Shown one piece after another: positions 1-7,569 of a stretch of 11,299 nt of DNA. The stretch is from G021776435 sp046756245 (GTDB lineage Bacteria; Pseudomonadota; Alphaproteobacteria; Caulobacterales; Parvularculaceae). The first letter of the stretch is position 1. Each line of letters opens with the position of its first letter. The position numbers were made by a program, and so were the translations under genes. The stretch is from NCBI GenBank assembly GCA_046756245.1, contig JBHHVZ010000092.1, positions 1 through 11,299 on the forward strand. Reading direction: 5' to 3'. The notes beneath the pieces were generated by a model. That model was not told where the DNA came from. It saw only the letters and a program-made list of their open reading frames with translations, and made no database searches.

Positions 1-97
1 AGAATCGCTTTTGTGAATCGGTTCAACGCCTTATCCAACTCCGTCGAGTACTATGCCAATCGCCAAACTCGTCGGTGTATTCGACAGTCCAGTTCAT
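1..97 (-). pseudogene. N-terminal piece of a HigB/Gp49-like toxin, frame broken, cut by window edge
   Basis: The minus-strand ATG at 97-95 opens a frame beginning MNWTVEYTDEFGDW. That resembles the start of RelE-superfamily HigB/Gp49 (PF05973) toxins, ribosome-dependent mRNA endonucleases encoded with a HigA-type antitoxin. The frame stops at TGA 25-23 after 24 codons. A different frame from about 45 downward reads STELDKALNRFTKAI, which would suit the helix expected next, so a one-base change near 45-55 may have broken the gene. A strong promoter with a palindrome lies immediately upstream, the arrangement expected of a self-repressed toxin-antitoxin operon. The start codon lies only a few bases beyond the -10 box and has no Shine-Dalgarno sequence, so the mRNA could be leaderless. 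The family call rests on about 14 residues and pattern memory; the rest of the gene and any antitoxin are outside the window. Confidence 0.33.
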
Positions 98-101
98 TTG
101 T

Positions 102-130
102 CATATATTCCATCTATGGAATGCTGTCAA
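102..130 (-). promoter_or_regulatory. Sigma70-type promoter reading leftward
   Basis: On the minus strand a perfect TTGACA (130-125) is followed by a 17-bp spacer and TATATG (107-102), which matches four of six -10 consensus bases. It lies just after the stop of the ankyrin gene and directly before the toxin-like start at 97. Transcription would begin close to that ATG. This is the best promoter match I see in the window, but no transcript evidence is available. Confidence 0.55.
107..122. promoter_or_regulatory. 16-bp palindromic candidate operator inside the promoter spacer
   Basis: ATTCCAT-CT-ATGGAAT is a perfect inverted repeat with 7-bp arms and a 2-bp centre. It lies almost entirely in the -35/-10 spacer of the leftward promoter and touches the first base of the -10 box. 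A protein bound there would block RNA polymerase, as antitoxins such as HigA do at their own promoters. Which protein binds it is inference. Confidence 0.45.
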
Positions 131-155
131 GACGGCTTTTTCGCCGCGTTTCTTC

Positions 156-1404
156 TTACCGCCCGCCGGATTCCTCAATCAATTTCATCGCCGGTTCGCT
201 GACCCAGGCGCGATGGCGAAAGGCGCGCGCGAATTGCAGCGGCGTTACGTTGCGGTATTCGTGCACGGTTTCGTCTTCGATGAAGCGGATGCCTTTTCGA
301 ATGCTGGCGACGGCGTTGGGGTCCGCGCCCTTCTCGAGCAGCAACCGGGCAAGCGCGCCGTCGCGCTGACGCCCGCTGCGACAGGCCTGTGATACGACAA
401 TATTGAAGAGCGGCGTATGGCCGCCGAATCCGTTGGCGTCTATTGCGGCGCGGGCATTGACGTCGGCCCCTTTCTCGACCAGCCAACGGGCGATGTCGGC
501 CTCGTCGAAATCCATGCACATATGAAGGAGCGTCGTTCCGGCGAGCGGCGCGCCGTGCAGGGCGAGGCTTTCATCTTCATGGCACCCGAGTTCGCGCGGA
601 TAGATGTCGCGATGGGAAAACCGGCGATGCGGCAGGTTCGGGTCGCGCGCCAGATGCTTTTTCAATAAGTCAATCCGCCCGCGATGCATCACCATGACCG
701 GCGTATAGGGAAAATCGACGCCGATTTCTTCGCAATAGGCGAGGCAGGCGTGCTTCTTTTCAGGGTTGCGGTAATAGCCTTCGAGCAGCAGCCCGACCGG
801 CGCCATTTTGTCGCCGTGTTCGTCCTGAAACGGTACGCCGCTTTCGACCAGAAACTTCAGTCCTTCGACATTAAGCGTTTCGCACGGGCCCATGATTTCA
901 TCCGGCGCCGGTTTTGCGCCGCGGTCGAGCAAACGGCGGGCTTCCTCCAGATTGCCCTGAAGCACCGCGCGTCCGAAAGCGCGGTCGAGGTCCTGGCCGT
1001 CGAGCGTCATAAGCGCATCGAAGACCTTCGGCGCGTTCAGTTGCGCAGCGACCGAAAGTGGCGGGCCCCAGTTTGAATGCGTTCCGAATACGTTTTCGTG
1101 AAGAAGCGCCGGATGCCCTGGCGATGAGAGCGAGAACGGCCTCGGCGTCGTCGCGGCGGATGGCGTCGGTCATTTCGGCGGCGCGCTTGAAACGCGGCCA
1201 GCTCGGAAAGTCGTAATCGCGCGCAAGAACACGCTGCGCGTCGGCGAGTTTCGCAACGTCGGGCAGGGGCGGCTTTTCATGATGTTTTGCAAAGAGCGCC
1301 CGGGCGTCTTCCGCGCCGGCGCGATACGCGCGCAAAAGTTCTTTCGCCTGTTTTTTGAGCTGGTTGAAATCGACGGACCGATGGAACAAAAGCGAGCGGC
1401 TCAT
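156..1404 (-). pseudogene. Ankyrin-repeat protein gene, split by a one-base frameshift
   Basis: The gene starts at ATG 1404 behind a strong Shine-Dalgarno (AGAGGAGG, about 5 nt spacing) and reads in frame for 96 codons to 1117. One excess base in the CCC run at 1116-1118 then shifts the frame; dropping it lets the protein continue through HPALLHENVFGTHSNWGPPL to the TAA at 158-156. The length becomes 1,248 nt, or 415 residues. The N-terminal region (FNQLKKQAKELLRAYRAG, then DAQRVLARDYDFPSWPRFK) is the conserved head of a family of bacterial ankyrin proteins. Ankyrin-type helices follow, clearest in the C-terminal third: GTTLLHMCMDFDEADIARWL, VEKGADVNARA, GHTPLFNIV, LLLEKGADPNAV. No signal peptide or membrane segment is seen, so it is probably a cytoplasmic protein-protein interaction protein of unknown partner. 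As written, only truncated products of 168 residues (898-1404) or a downstream restart at 1010 (284 residues) could be made. A sequencing error is equally possible. Confidence 0.8.
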
Positions 1405-1788
1405 AGCAACCTCCTCTCGTTGAGGCCCGTGTCCGCATGGCGGGCGAAAGAAGGTCGGCCGGAATGTCGTTAACGCAAGACAGGCAGGCGGGCGCAGCCC
1501 TTTCCGCGGACCGGAGGCGTCCTGAACGCAGAAAACAGGTTACCGCGACAGGACCAGGGCTTCAACAGCGCCCTATAGCGACAGAGCGGACGCCAGTCAT
1601 TTCCATACGGACGAGTGTATCGATCCTGTTGGTTGCGGCGCCCGGAGGTCTGCGCGATATGCTGCTAAATTAGGCGAAGAGCGCAGCTGGCGCGGCTTGA
1701 GGGCCGGCAATAATGCGCCGGTCGGAACGTCGAACCGGCTTTCGGCTAAGCTTTGGAAAATATTCGGGGAATTTCGTCCGGCCCGCCC
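1405..1788. other. Gene-free stretch upstream of zwf
   Basis: I see no convincing coding region here. The open frames on both strands are short, rich in Arg/Pro/Ala and lack family motifs. The left end carries the ribosome binding site of the minus-strand ankyrin gene and presumably its promoter, for which I find no good match. A weak TTGCGG-17 bp-GATATG promoter-like pair lies at 1633-1661. A stem-loop with arms GCCGGT (1717-1722) and ACCGGC (1734-1739) is the only notable structure. The stretch probably serves as the divergent control region between the ankyrin gene and the Entner-Doudoroff operon. Confidence 0.55.
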
Positions 1789-1818
1789 TTGCGATTTGGC
1801 GCCGGGCGCGCGAATAAA
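1789..1818 (+). promoter_or_regulatory. Candidate promoter of the Entner-Doudoroff operon
   Basis: TTGCGA (1789-1794) and AATAAA (1813-1818) are separated by 18 bp, and each matches four of six consensus bases. The predicted start near 1825 would leave a leader of about 29 nt containing AGGA at 1840-1843, a plausible ribosome binding site 10 nt before the zwf ATG. The position is right but the match is moderate, and other start sites are possible further upstream. Confidence 0.33.
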
Positions 1819-1853
1819 GGCGCTCGACAATTCCGGCTCAGGACCTGCGGCCC

Positions 1854-3326
1854 ATGGCGAAACTGATACCCGTCGATCCCTTCGATTGCATCGTGCTCGG
1901 CGCAACCGGCGATCTTGCGCTCCGGAAGCTGTTGCCGGCGCTTTATCACCGCTGGCGCGACGGGCAGGTTCCCGACAGCTCGCGCATCATCGGCGCCTCG
2001 CGCACGGAAATGACGTCGGAAGCCTACCGGGCGCTGGCGCGTCAAAAGTTCGAGGAATTCCATCCCAACGAAACGATTGACGAGAAAGCCTGGGCGGCTT
2101 TCGCCGAACACATTTCTTATACGTCGGTGAATGTGGGCGAGGCTGACGGCGGCTGGGCGAAGCTGGCGCACCTGCTCGACAAGGATGACGCCAAGCGGCG
2201 CGTGTTCTATCTGGCGCTGCCGCCGGGGCTCTACGGTCCTGTCTGCGCCAATATTGTCGAAGCAGGCCTGAAAACGGCGATGACCAGCGTCGTGCTCGAA
2301 AAACCCATTGGGTCGGATCTCGACTCAGCGCGCGAAATCAACGATGCGGTCGGCGCCAATTTCGACGAACATCAGGTCTTCCGCATCGATCATTATCTGG
2401 GCAAGGAAACAGTCCAGAACCTGTTGATCCTGCGCTTTGCAAACTCCTTGTTCGAGCCGGTCTGGAACGCCAACGCCATTGACCATGTGCAGGTCACGGT
2501 CGCCGAATCGATCGGGGCGGGCGGTCGCGCCGGCTATTACGACAAGTCGGGGGCGCTGCGCGACATGGTGCAGAACCATCTCCTGCAGCTTCTTTGTCTG
2601 GTGGCGATGGAGCCGCCTTTCGACCTCGCCGCCGATACGGTGCGCGATGAAAAGATCAAGGTGCTGCGATCGCTGCGCAGGTTTACGCCGGCGATGGCGG
2701 GTGATTCCTCGGTGCGCGGTCAATACATGGCCGGCGTCATCGACGGAAAAGCCGTACAGAGCTATGAAGAAGAACTCGGCGGCGCGAGCGAAACTGAGAC
2801 CTTCGTGGCGTTGCGCGTGTTCATCGACAACTGGCGCTGGGCGGGTGCGCCGTTTTATCTGCGCACCGGCAAGCGCATGAGCGCGCGCCGGTCCGAAATC
2901 GTCATTCAGTTCAAGAATGTCGCCCATTCCATTGTCGGGCCGGACGCCGACCGGCTGCACCCGACGCGTCTGGTCATCCGGCTGCAGCCCGACGAGGGCA
3001 TGAAATTGCTGTTAATGACGAAGGAGCCGGGACCGGGCGGGCTGCGGCTGCGTTACGTGCCGCTCAATCTGAGTTACGCCGAAACCTTCACGCAGCGCTA
3101 TCCGGACGCTTATGAGCGCCTGCTGATGGCGATCGTCCGAGGCGATCTCGGCCTTTTCATGCGCCGCGACGAGGTCGAGGCGGCGTGGGCCTGGGTCGAC
3201 GGCGTCCTCGAGGCGTGGTCGAAGGATTCGACCGACACGTTCAGTTACACCGCCGGATCGGACGGACCGGCGCAGTCGATCATGATGCTCGACCGCGACG
3301 GGCGGCGCTGGTTCGACAAAGTCTGA
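1854..3326 (+). CDS. zwf: Glucose-6-phosphate 1-dehydrogenase
   Basis: This cytoplasmic enzyme oxidises glucose-6-phosphate to 6-phosphogluconolactone with reduction of NAD(P)+. It is the committed step into the Entner-Doudoroff and oxidative pentose-phosphate routes. The 490-residue protein has the usual family length. The N-terminal Rossmann fingerprint GATGDLA is at residues 16-22, EKP at 149-151, and the substrate-binding signature RIDHYLGKE at 177-185, whose Lys184 contacts the sugar phosphate in the family. The catalytic-base His is in the NHLLQ motif at about residue 242. The ATG at 1854 is preceded by AGGA at 1840-1843. It is the first gene of a five-gene operon, and pgl starts 19 bp after its stop. 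NADP versus NAD preference cannot be read safely from the sequence. Confidence 0.97.
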   Translation: MAKLIPVDPFDCIVLGATGDLALRKLLPALYHRWRDGQVPDSSRIIGASRTEMTSEAYRALARQKFEEFHPNETIDEKAWAAFAEHISYTSVNVGEADGGWAKLAHLLDKDDAKRRVFYLALPPGLYGPVCANIVEAGLKTAMTSVVLEKPIGSDLDSAREINDAVGANFDEHQVFRIDHYLGKETVQNLLILRFANSLFEPVWNANAIDHVQVTVAESIGAGGRAGYYDKSGALRDMVQNHLLQLLCLVAMEPPFDLAADTVRDEKIKVLRSLRRFTPAMAGDSSVRGQYMAGVIDGKAVQSYEEELGGASETETFVALRVFIDNWRWAGAPFYLRTGKRMSARRSEIVIQFKNVAHSIVGPDADRLHPTRLVIRLQPDEGMKLLLMTKEPGPGGLRLRYVPLNLSYAETFTQRYPDAYERLLMAIVRGDLGLFMRRDEVEAAWAWVDGVLEAWSKDSTDTFSYTAGSDGPAQSIMMLDRDGRRWFDKV

Positions 3327-3345
3327 AGAAAGGCGTGCGAAGAGC

Positions 3346-4062
3346 GTGGAAGGGACGGACGGCCTGATCGTTTTTCCGTCGCGGGCGGCGATAACCGCGC
3401 GGCTGGCGGAACTCGTCGCCCTCCGTCTTGAAGCCTCGATTGCGGAACGCGGCCGCGCACTCTTCGCCGCCTCGGGCGGGTCGACGCCGAAGCCGCTTTA
3501 TGAGGCGTTGTCGGCGGCCGACATCGACTGGACGCGAGTCGACGCGACGCTCATTGATGAACGCTGGGTCGAACCGGGCGCGCCGGGCTCGAACGAAACG
3601 TTCGTGCGCGAGACGCTTTTGAAGAATAATGCTGCAAATGCGTCGTTCACTGGACTAAAGACCGACCACGCCGACCCGTTCGCGGCGGTTCAGTCCGTCG
3701 ACGCCGCGCTCGACGCGTTCGATTTTCCGATTGATGTCGCGGTGATGGGCATGGGCGCGGACGGCCATACGGCGTCGTGGTTTCCGCATGCTGAGGGACT
3801 TGATACGGCGCTCGACCCGGCCGGTTCTGCGAAGGCTGTCGCGGTGCGCGCGCAAAAGTCGGAAGTCACGGGCGACTTTCTCGATCGCATGACGCTGACC
3901 TTGCCGGCGATTGCATCGGCGAAACTTGTCGTGCTGATGATGACTGGCGCGAACAAGCGTGAGGCTTTCGAAGCGGCGCTGGCCGGCGACGATGAAAATG
4001 ATATGCCGGTGCGTGCGTTGTTGCGCGCAGCGCCCAATCTATGGGCCTGCTGGGCCCCGTAA
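3346..4062 (+). CDS. pgl: 6-phosphogluconolactonase
   Basis: The enzyme hydrolyses 6-phosphogluconolactone, the product of Zwf, to 6-phosphogluconate, preventing build-up of the reactive lactone. The 238-residue protein matches the NagB/DevB-type Pgl family (PF01182). Visible motifs are SGGSTPKPLYEAL at 43-55 (phosphate-binding loop), DERWV at 71-75, GSNETFVRETLL at 81-92, MGMGADGHTASWFP at 134-147 with the family's conserved Asp and His, and RMTLTLPAI at 181-189. The start is a GTG at 3346 with purine-rich sequence upstream; no in-frame ATG fits the family's N-terminus better. The gene lies between zwf and edd, with edd starting 20 bp after its stop. Confidence 0.95.
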   Translation: MEGTDGLIVFPSRAAITARLAELVALRLEASIAERGRALFAASGGSTPKPLYEALSAADIDWTRVDATLIDERWVEPGAPGSNETFVRETLLKNNAANASFTGLKTDHADPFAAVQSVDAALDAFDFPIDVAVMGMGADGHTASWFPHAEGLDTALDPAGSAKAVAVRAQKSEVTGDFLDRMTLTLPAIASAKLVVLMMTGANKREAFEAALAGDDENDMPVRALLRAAPNLWACWAP

Positions 4063-4082
4063 TATGAGGAAGGAGGCGTCTG

Positions 4083-5942
4083 ATGGCCGCCCCGCTCAAT
4101 GACGTAATCAAGACTGTCACCGAACGGATTGAGGCGCGCAGCCGCGAGCAGCGATCGTCCTATCTTGCGTTGATGCGCGAAGCCCGCGAGGAGGGGCCAC
4201 GCCGCGGCGAACTTTCCTGCGGCAATCTCGCCCACGGGTTCGCGGCGTGCCCGATGGAGGAAAAGGAGGCGCTGTCGCGCGGGAAAGGCGCCGACATCGC
4301 CATCGTCACCGCCTATAACGACATGCTTTCGGCGCACCAGCCGCTTAAAGGTTTTCCGGACATTATCAAGGACGCGCTGCGCGAGGTTGGCGCCGTCGGT
4401 CAGGTCGCCGGCGGCGTGCCCGCTATGTGCGACGGCGTCACCCAGGGAAGGCCGGGCATGGAGCTGTCGCTCTTCAGCCGCGACGTCATCGCGATGGGAA
4501 CCGCGGTGGCGCTTTCGCACGACATGTTCGACGGGGCGATGTGTCTGGGCGTTTGCGACAAGATCGTCCCGGGCCTGATGATCGGAAGTCTGCGTTACGG
4601 GCACCTGCCGGTCGTTTTCGCGCCGGCCGGGCCGATGCCTTCGGGTCTTCCCAACAGCGAAAAGGCGCGCATCCGCCAGCTCTACGCCGAAGGCAAGATC
4701 GGGCGCGACAAGCTGTTGGCGGCGGAGAGCGCCAGCTATCATTCGCCCGGCACCTGCACCTTTTACGGCACGGCGAATTCGAACCAGATGCTGATGGAGT
4801 TCATGGGGATGCATGTTCCCGGCGCCGCATTTCCCAATCCGGGCACGCCGCTGCGCGCGGCGCTGACCCGCGCCGCCGCCAAACGCGTCGCCGCCATGAC
4901 GGCGCTCGGAGACGACTACACGCCGATCTGCGATGTGATTGATGCGCGCTCCATCGTCAACGCCATTGCCGGCCTTCACGCCACCGGCGGGTCGACCAAT
5001 CATACGCTGCATCTCGTCGCCATCGCGCGCGCAGCGGGACTCATCGTGACATGGGACGATTTCGACGATCTCGCCGCCGTTACGCCGTTGCTGGCGCGGA
5101 TCTATCCGAACGGACAGGCGGACGTGAATCATTTCCACGCCGCCGGCGGACTCGCTTTCGTTATCCGAGAGCTGATGAAGGCCGGACTTCTCCACGCCGA
5201 CGTGAAGACCGTCGCCGGCGCGGGGCTTGCGGCTTATGCGAGAGAGCCCTTCCTCGAAGACGGCGCGCTTATCTGGCGCGATGCGCCTGAGGCGTCCGGC
5301 GACGAGGACGTGTTGCGGCCGATCTCGAACCCGTTCGCCACGACCGGCGGGCTCAAACTGCTTTCGGGCAATCTCGGCCGGGCGGTCATCAAGATTTCAG
5401 CCGTCAGCCCCGAGCGCCGCGCCATTGAAGCGCCGGCAGTCGTCTTCCACGATCAAAATGAACTCATGGAACGATTCAAAAAAGGCGAATTAAATAAGGA
5501 TTTCATTGCGGTTTTGCGCTTTCAGGGACCACGGGCCAATGGCATGCCAGAGCTCCACAAGCTGACCCCGGCGCTCGGCGTCCTGCAGGACAAGGGCTTC
5601 AGGGTGGCGCTGGTCACCGACGGGCGGATGTCAGGCGCCTCTGGCAAGGTGCCCGCCGCTATCCATTTGACGCCGGAAGCGCAAGGCGGCGGTCCGCTTT
5701 CGCGGGTGCGCGACGGCGACGTCATTCGCCTCGATACGGAGGCGGGCGTATTGGAAGTCGCTGTCGAAGACTCCGAATTCGCCGCCCGCGCGCCGGCTGA
5801 AGCCGATTTTTCCTCCGTGCACCGTGGATACGGACGCGAGCTATTCTCAACCTTCCGGGCGGCGTGCAGCGGCGCTGAAGAGGGAGCGCTGTCGGTCGTC
5901 ATCGATGACGCGACGCGCGAAAAAGCGGAGGCGCCTGCATGA
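4083..5942 (+). CDS. edd: 6-phosphogluconate dehydratase
   Basis: Edd dehydrates 6-phosphogluconate to 2-keto-3-deoxy-6-phosphogluconate (KDPG), the signature first step of the Entner-Doudoroff branch. It is an iron-sulfur enzyme of the IlvD/Edd family. At 619 residues it is slightly longer than E. coli Edd. Strongly conserved blocks are AYNDMLSAHQP (77-87), GGVPAMCDGVTQG (110-122), GVCDKIVPG (156-164), GTCTFYGTANSNQM (223-236), ATGGSTNHT and SGASGKVPAAIH (about residues 517-528). Cys158 and Cys225 occupy positions of cluster ligands in dihydroxy-acid dehydratases. Cys116 in the CDG motif is an Edd-type cysteine that replaces the Ser of many IlvD proteins. An excellent ribosome binding site (GGAAGGAGG) precedes the ATG. 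The stop overlaps the glk start in ATGA, suggesting translational coupling. The cluster is likely oxygen-sensitive, by family knowledge. Confidence 0.97.
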   Translation: MAAPLNDVIKTVTERIEARSREQRSSYLALMREAREEGPRRGELSCGNLAHGFAACPMEEKEALSRGKGADIAIVTAYNDMLSAHQPLKGFPDIIKDALREVGAVGQVAGGVPAMCDGVTQGRPGMELSLFSRDVIAMGTAVALSHDMFDGAMCLGVCDKIVPGLMIGSLRYGHLPVVFAPAGPMPSGLPNSEKARIRQLYAEGKIGRDKLLAAESASYHSPGTCTFYGTANSNQMLMEFMGMHVPGAAFPNPGTPLRAALTRAAAKRVAAMTALGDDYTPICDVIDARSIVNAIAGLHATGGSTNHTLHLVAIARAAGLIVTWDDFDDLAAVTPLLARIYPNGQADVNHFHAAGGLAFVIRELMKAGLLHADVKTVAGAGLAAYAREPFLEDGALIWRDAPEASGDEDVLRPISNPFATTGGLKLLSGNLGRAVIKISAVSPERRAIEAPAVVFHDQNELMERFKKGELNKDFIAVLRFQGPRANGMPELHKLTPALGVLQDKGFRVALVTDGRMSGASGKVPAAIHLTPEAQGGGPLSRVRDGDVIRLDTEAGVLEVAVEDSEFAARAPAEADFSSVHRGYGRELFSTFRAACSGAEEGALSVVIDDATREKAEAPA

Positions 5943-6913
5943 CGCAGTGCGGATCCATTCTGGTCGGCGACATCGGCGGGACCAATGCGCGCTTTGCGAT
6001 AGCGACGCCTGAAAAAGCCGGCGTGCGGCTCGATCACAAGCAGGTTTTTCGCGCCGAGGATTTCGAAGAGCTTCCCGACGCCATCCGCGCCTATCTCGAA
6101 AGCTGGAGCGGCGGCCGACCGGCCCGCGCCTGTCTGGCGGTGGCGGGGCCGGTGGACAAAGCGCGCATCGAATTTACGAATTCGAACTGGAGCTTCGCGC
6201 CCGATGCGCTCAAGGCGGCGCTTTCTCTCGAGACTCTCAGGGTCATCAATGATTTTCAGGCGATGGCGCGCGGCGCGATTGAAGCGCCGGAAGACGAGTT
6301 GCTGACGTTGAATCCCGGGGCCGCCGTTGCAGATGCGCCGTCGGCGGTGCTCGGGCCCGGCACCGGCCTCGGACTCGGTCTGGCGGTTCCGACAAATGGC
6401 GGCGTGCGGATCATTTCGACCGAGGGCGGTCACGCCGCTTTTGCGCCGCAGGACGAAAAGGAAATCGAGGTTTTGCGTTTTATCCGGCGAGAGCACGCAT
6501 ATGTTTCCTATGAGCGGGTGCTGTCGGGGCGCGGGCTTGTCAATCTGCACCGGGCGCTTTGCGCGCTCGCCGGCGAGACGCGAATGACGCTGCAACCCAG
6601 CGAAATCACCGCCGCCGCGCTCGACGGCTCGCTTCCCATCGCGCGCAAGGCGACGGAAATGTTTTGCGCCATTCTCGGCGTCTACGCCGGCAATGTGGCG
6701 CTCATTACCGGCGCGCGCGGCGGCGTCTACATCGCAGGCGGCATCGCGCCTAAGATCGAGGACATATTGCTGGCGAGCAAGTTTCTGGAGCGCTTCACCA
6801 ATCGCGATCTCATGCGCGCCTATATGGAAGCGATCCCGGTGAAACTTTTGACGTCGAGCGAGGCGGCGCTGCGTGGGGCGGCGCTGTGCATTGAGGCCGA
6901 AGCGTCGCGTTGA
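5939..6913 (+). CDS. glk: Glucokinase (proteobacterial Glk type)
   Basis: Glucokinase phosphorylates free cytoplasmic glucose with ATP, supplying the substrate of Zwf. The 324-residue protein belongs to the PF02685 family rather than the ROK family. The ATP phosphate loop DIGGTNARF is at 11-19. The glucose-contacting set known from E. coli Glk (Asn99, Asp100, Glu157, His160, Glu187) is present at a constant offset of five: Asn104 and Asp105 in VINDFQAMA, Glu162 and His165 in TEGGH, and Glu192 in SYERVLSG. LGPGTGLGLGL (138-148) and the C-terminal GGVYIAGGIAPK also match. The start overlaps the edd stop by 4 bp. Having glk in the operon suggests that glucose enters unphosphorylated, by a transporter other than a PTS; that is inference. 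Confidence 0.95.
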   Translation: MTQCGSILVGDIGGTNARFAIATPEKAGVRLDHKQVFRAEDFEELPDAIRAYLESWSGGRPARACLAVAGPVDKARIEFTNSNWSFAPDALKAALSLETLRVINDFQAMARGAIEAPEDELLTLNPGAAVADAPSAVLGPGTGLGLGLAVPTNGGVRIISTEGGHAAFAPQDEKEIEVLRFIRREHAYVSYERVLSGRGLVNLHRALCALAGETRMTLQPSEITAAALDGSLPIARKATEMFCAILGVYAGNVALITGARGGVYIAGGIAPKIEDILLASKFLERFTNRDLMRAYMEAIPVKLLTSSEAALRGAALCIEAEASR

Positions 6914-6941
6914 GCGCGGAACAACAGGAAACGAGGCGGCG

Positions 6942-7565
6942 ATGACCGTAAACATGCTGGAAATCCTGCGCGGCGCGCGCGTCATGCCGGTGATCGAGAT
7001 CGAAGATGCGGACTCCGCTGCGCCGCTCGCCGAGGCGCTCGCCGCCGGCGGGCTCGAAGTTTTCGAATTCACGCTGCGAACGCCCGCCGCGCTCGCCGCG
7101 CTCGCCGCCGCCAAGAAGGCGCGGCCCGATCTTGTCATCGGCATGGGTACGGTGCTTTCGGTTGAAGATGCGGAGCATTCGATTGCGGCGGGCGCTGATT
7201 TTCTGGTGACGCCCGGCGTGACGCCGGACCTTTTGTCGACGCTTTCAAATTTTGTGACGCCGGCGCGGCCGGGCGTCGCCACGGCGTCGGAAGCGATGGC
7301 CGTGTTGAAAGCGGGAATCAGCCTGATGAAATTTTTCCCGGCCGAGCCGGCCGGCGGCCCGACCTATCTGAAGGCGCTGGCCGGGCCGCTGCCCGAAGCG
7401 CTGTTCTGTCCGACCGGCGGCATCGGACGCGAGCGTGTCGACGATTATCTGGCGCTTTCGAACGTCGTGTGCGTCGGCGGCTCCTGGGTCGCGCCGAAGG
7501 ATGCGATTGCAGCGAAAGACTGGGCGCGGATCACCGAAAACGCCCGGATCGCCTCGGGCGGGTAG
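6942..7565 (+). CDS. eda: 2-keto-3-deoxy-6-phosphogluconate (KDPG) aldolase
   Basis: Eda cleaves KDPG to pyruvate and glyceraldehyde-3-phosphate, the last step of the pathway. The 207-residue class I aldolase carries the catalytic Glu42 and phosphate-region Arg46 in the EFTLRTP motif, GMGTVLS at 67-73, VTPGVTPDL at 89-97, and the Schiff-base Lys130 in LMKFFPAE, followed by CPTGGIG. I chose the ATG at 6942, which has AGGAAACGAGG just upstream. The frame also extends back to an ATG at 6873, but that adds 23 Arg-rich residues overlapping glk that do not look like family sequence. The gap to glk is 28 bp. The stop is only 4 bp from the convergent purQ stop, and no terminator hairpin fits there. 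Confidence 0.95.
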   Translation: MTVNMLEILRGARVMPVIEIEDADSAAPLAEALAAGGLEVFEFTLRTPAALAALAAAKKARPDLVIGMGTVLSVEDAEHSIAAGADFLVTPGVTPDLLSTLSNFVTPARPGVATASEAMAVLKAGISLMKFFPAEPAGGPTYLKALAGPLPEALFCPTGGIGRERVDDYLALSNVVCVGGSWVAPKDAIAAKDWARITENARIASGG

Positions 7566-7569
7566 CGCC

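Noticed and set aside
133..146. CGGC-TTTTTC-GCCG mini-hairpin after the ankyrin stop, considered as a terminator
   Set aside because: Only a 4-bp stem and no T-tract following it on the minus strand; too weak to call.
1556..1574. AGGGC...GCCCT inverted repeat, considered as a terminator
   Set aside because: Five-bp stem with a 9-nt loop and no T-run on either strand; expected by chance in this composition.
1437..1673. 78-codon plus-strand frame in the gap before zwf
   Set aside because: No Shine-Dalgarno, Arg/Pro/Thr-rich composition and no recognisable motif; more likely non-coding.
1597..1905. 102-codon minus-strand frame overlapping the zwf start
   Set aside because: Overlaps the zwf start and its likely promoter, is Arg/Pro-rich and matches no family I know.
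3690..5195. 501-codon open frame on the minus strand opposite pgl and edd
   Set aside because: Long only because the GC-rich opposite strand lacks stops. The peptide is Arg/Gly/His-rich with no motif, while pgl and edd on the plus strand show full family signatures.
6873..6941. Upstream extension of eda to an ATG inside glk
   Set aside because: The added residues are Arg-rich shadow of glk, and the ATG at 6942 has a good ribosome binding site and a normal family N-terminus.
5522..7282. 586-codon minus-strand open frame opposite edd, glk and eda
   Set aside because: Shadow of three well-identified genes; composition is Arg/Ala/Ser-rich, with no domain and no plausible ribosome binding site.
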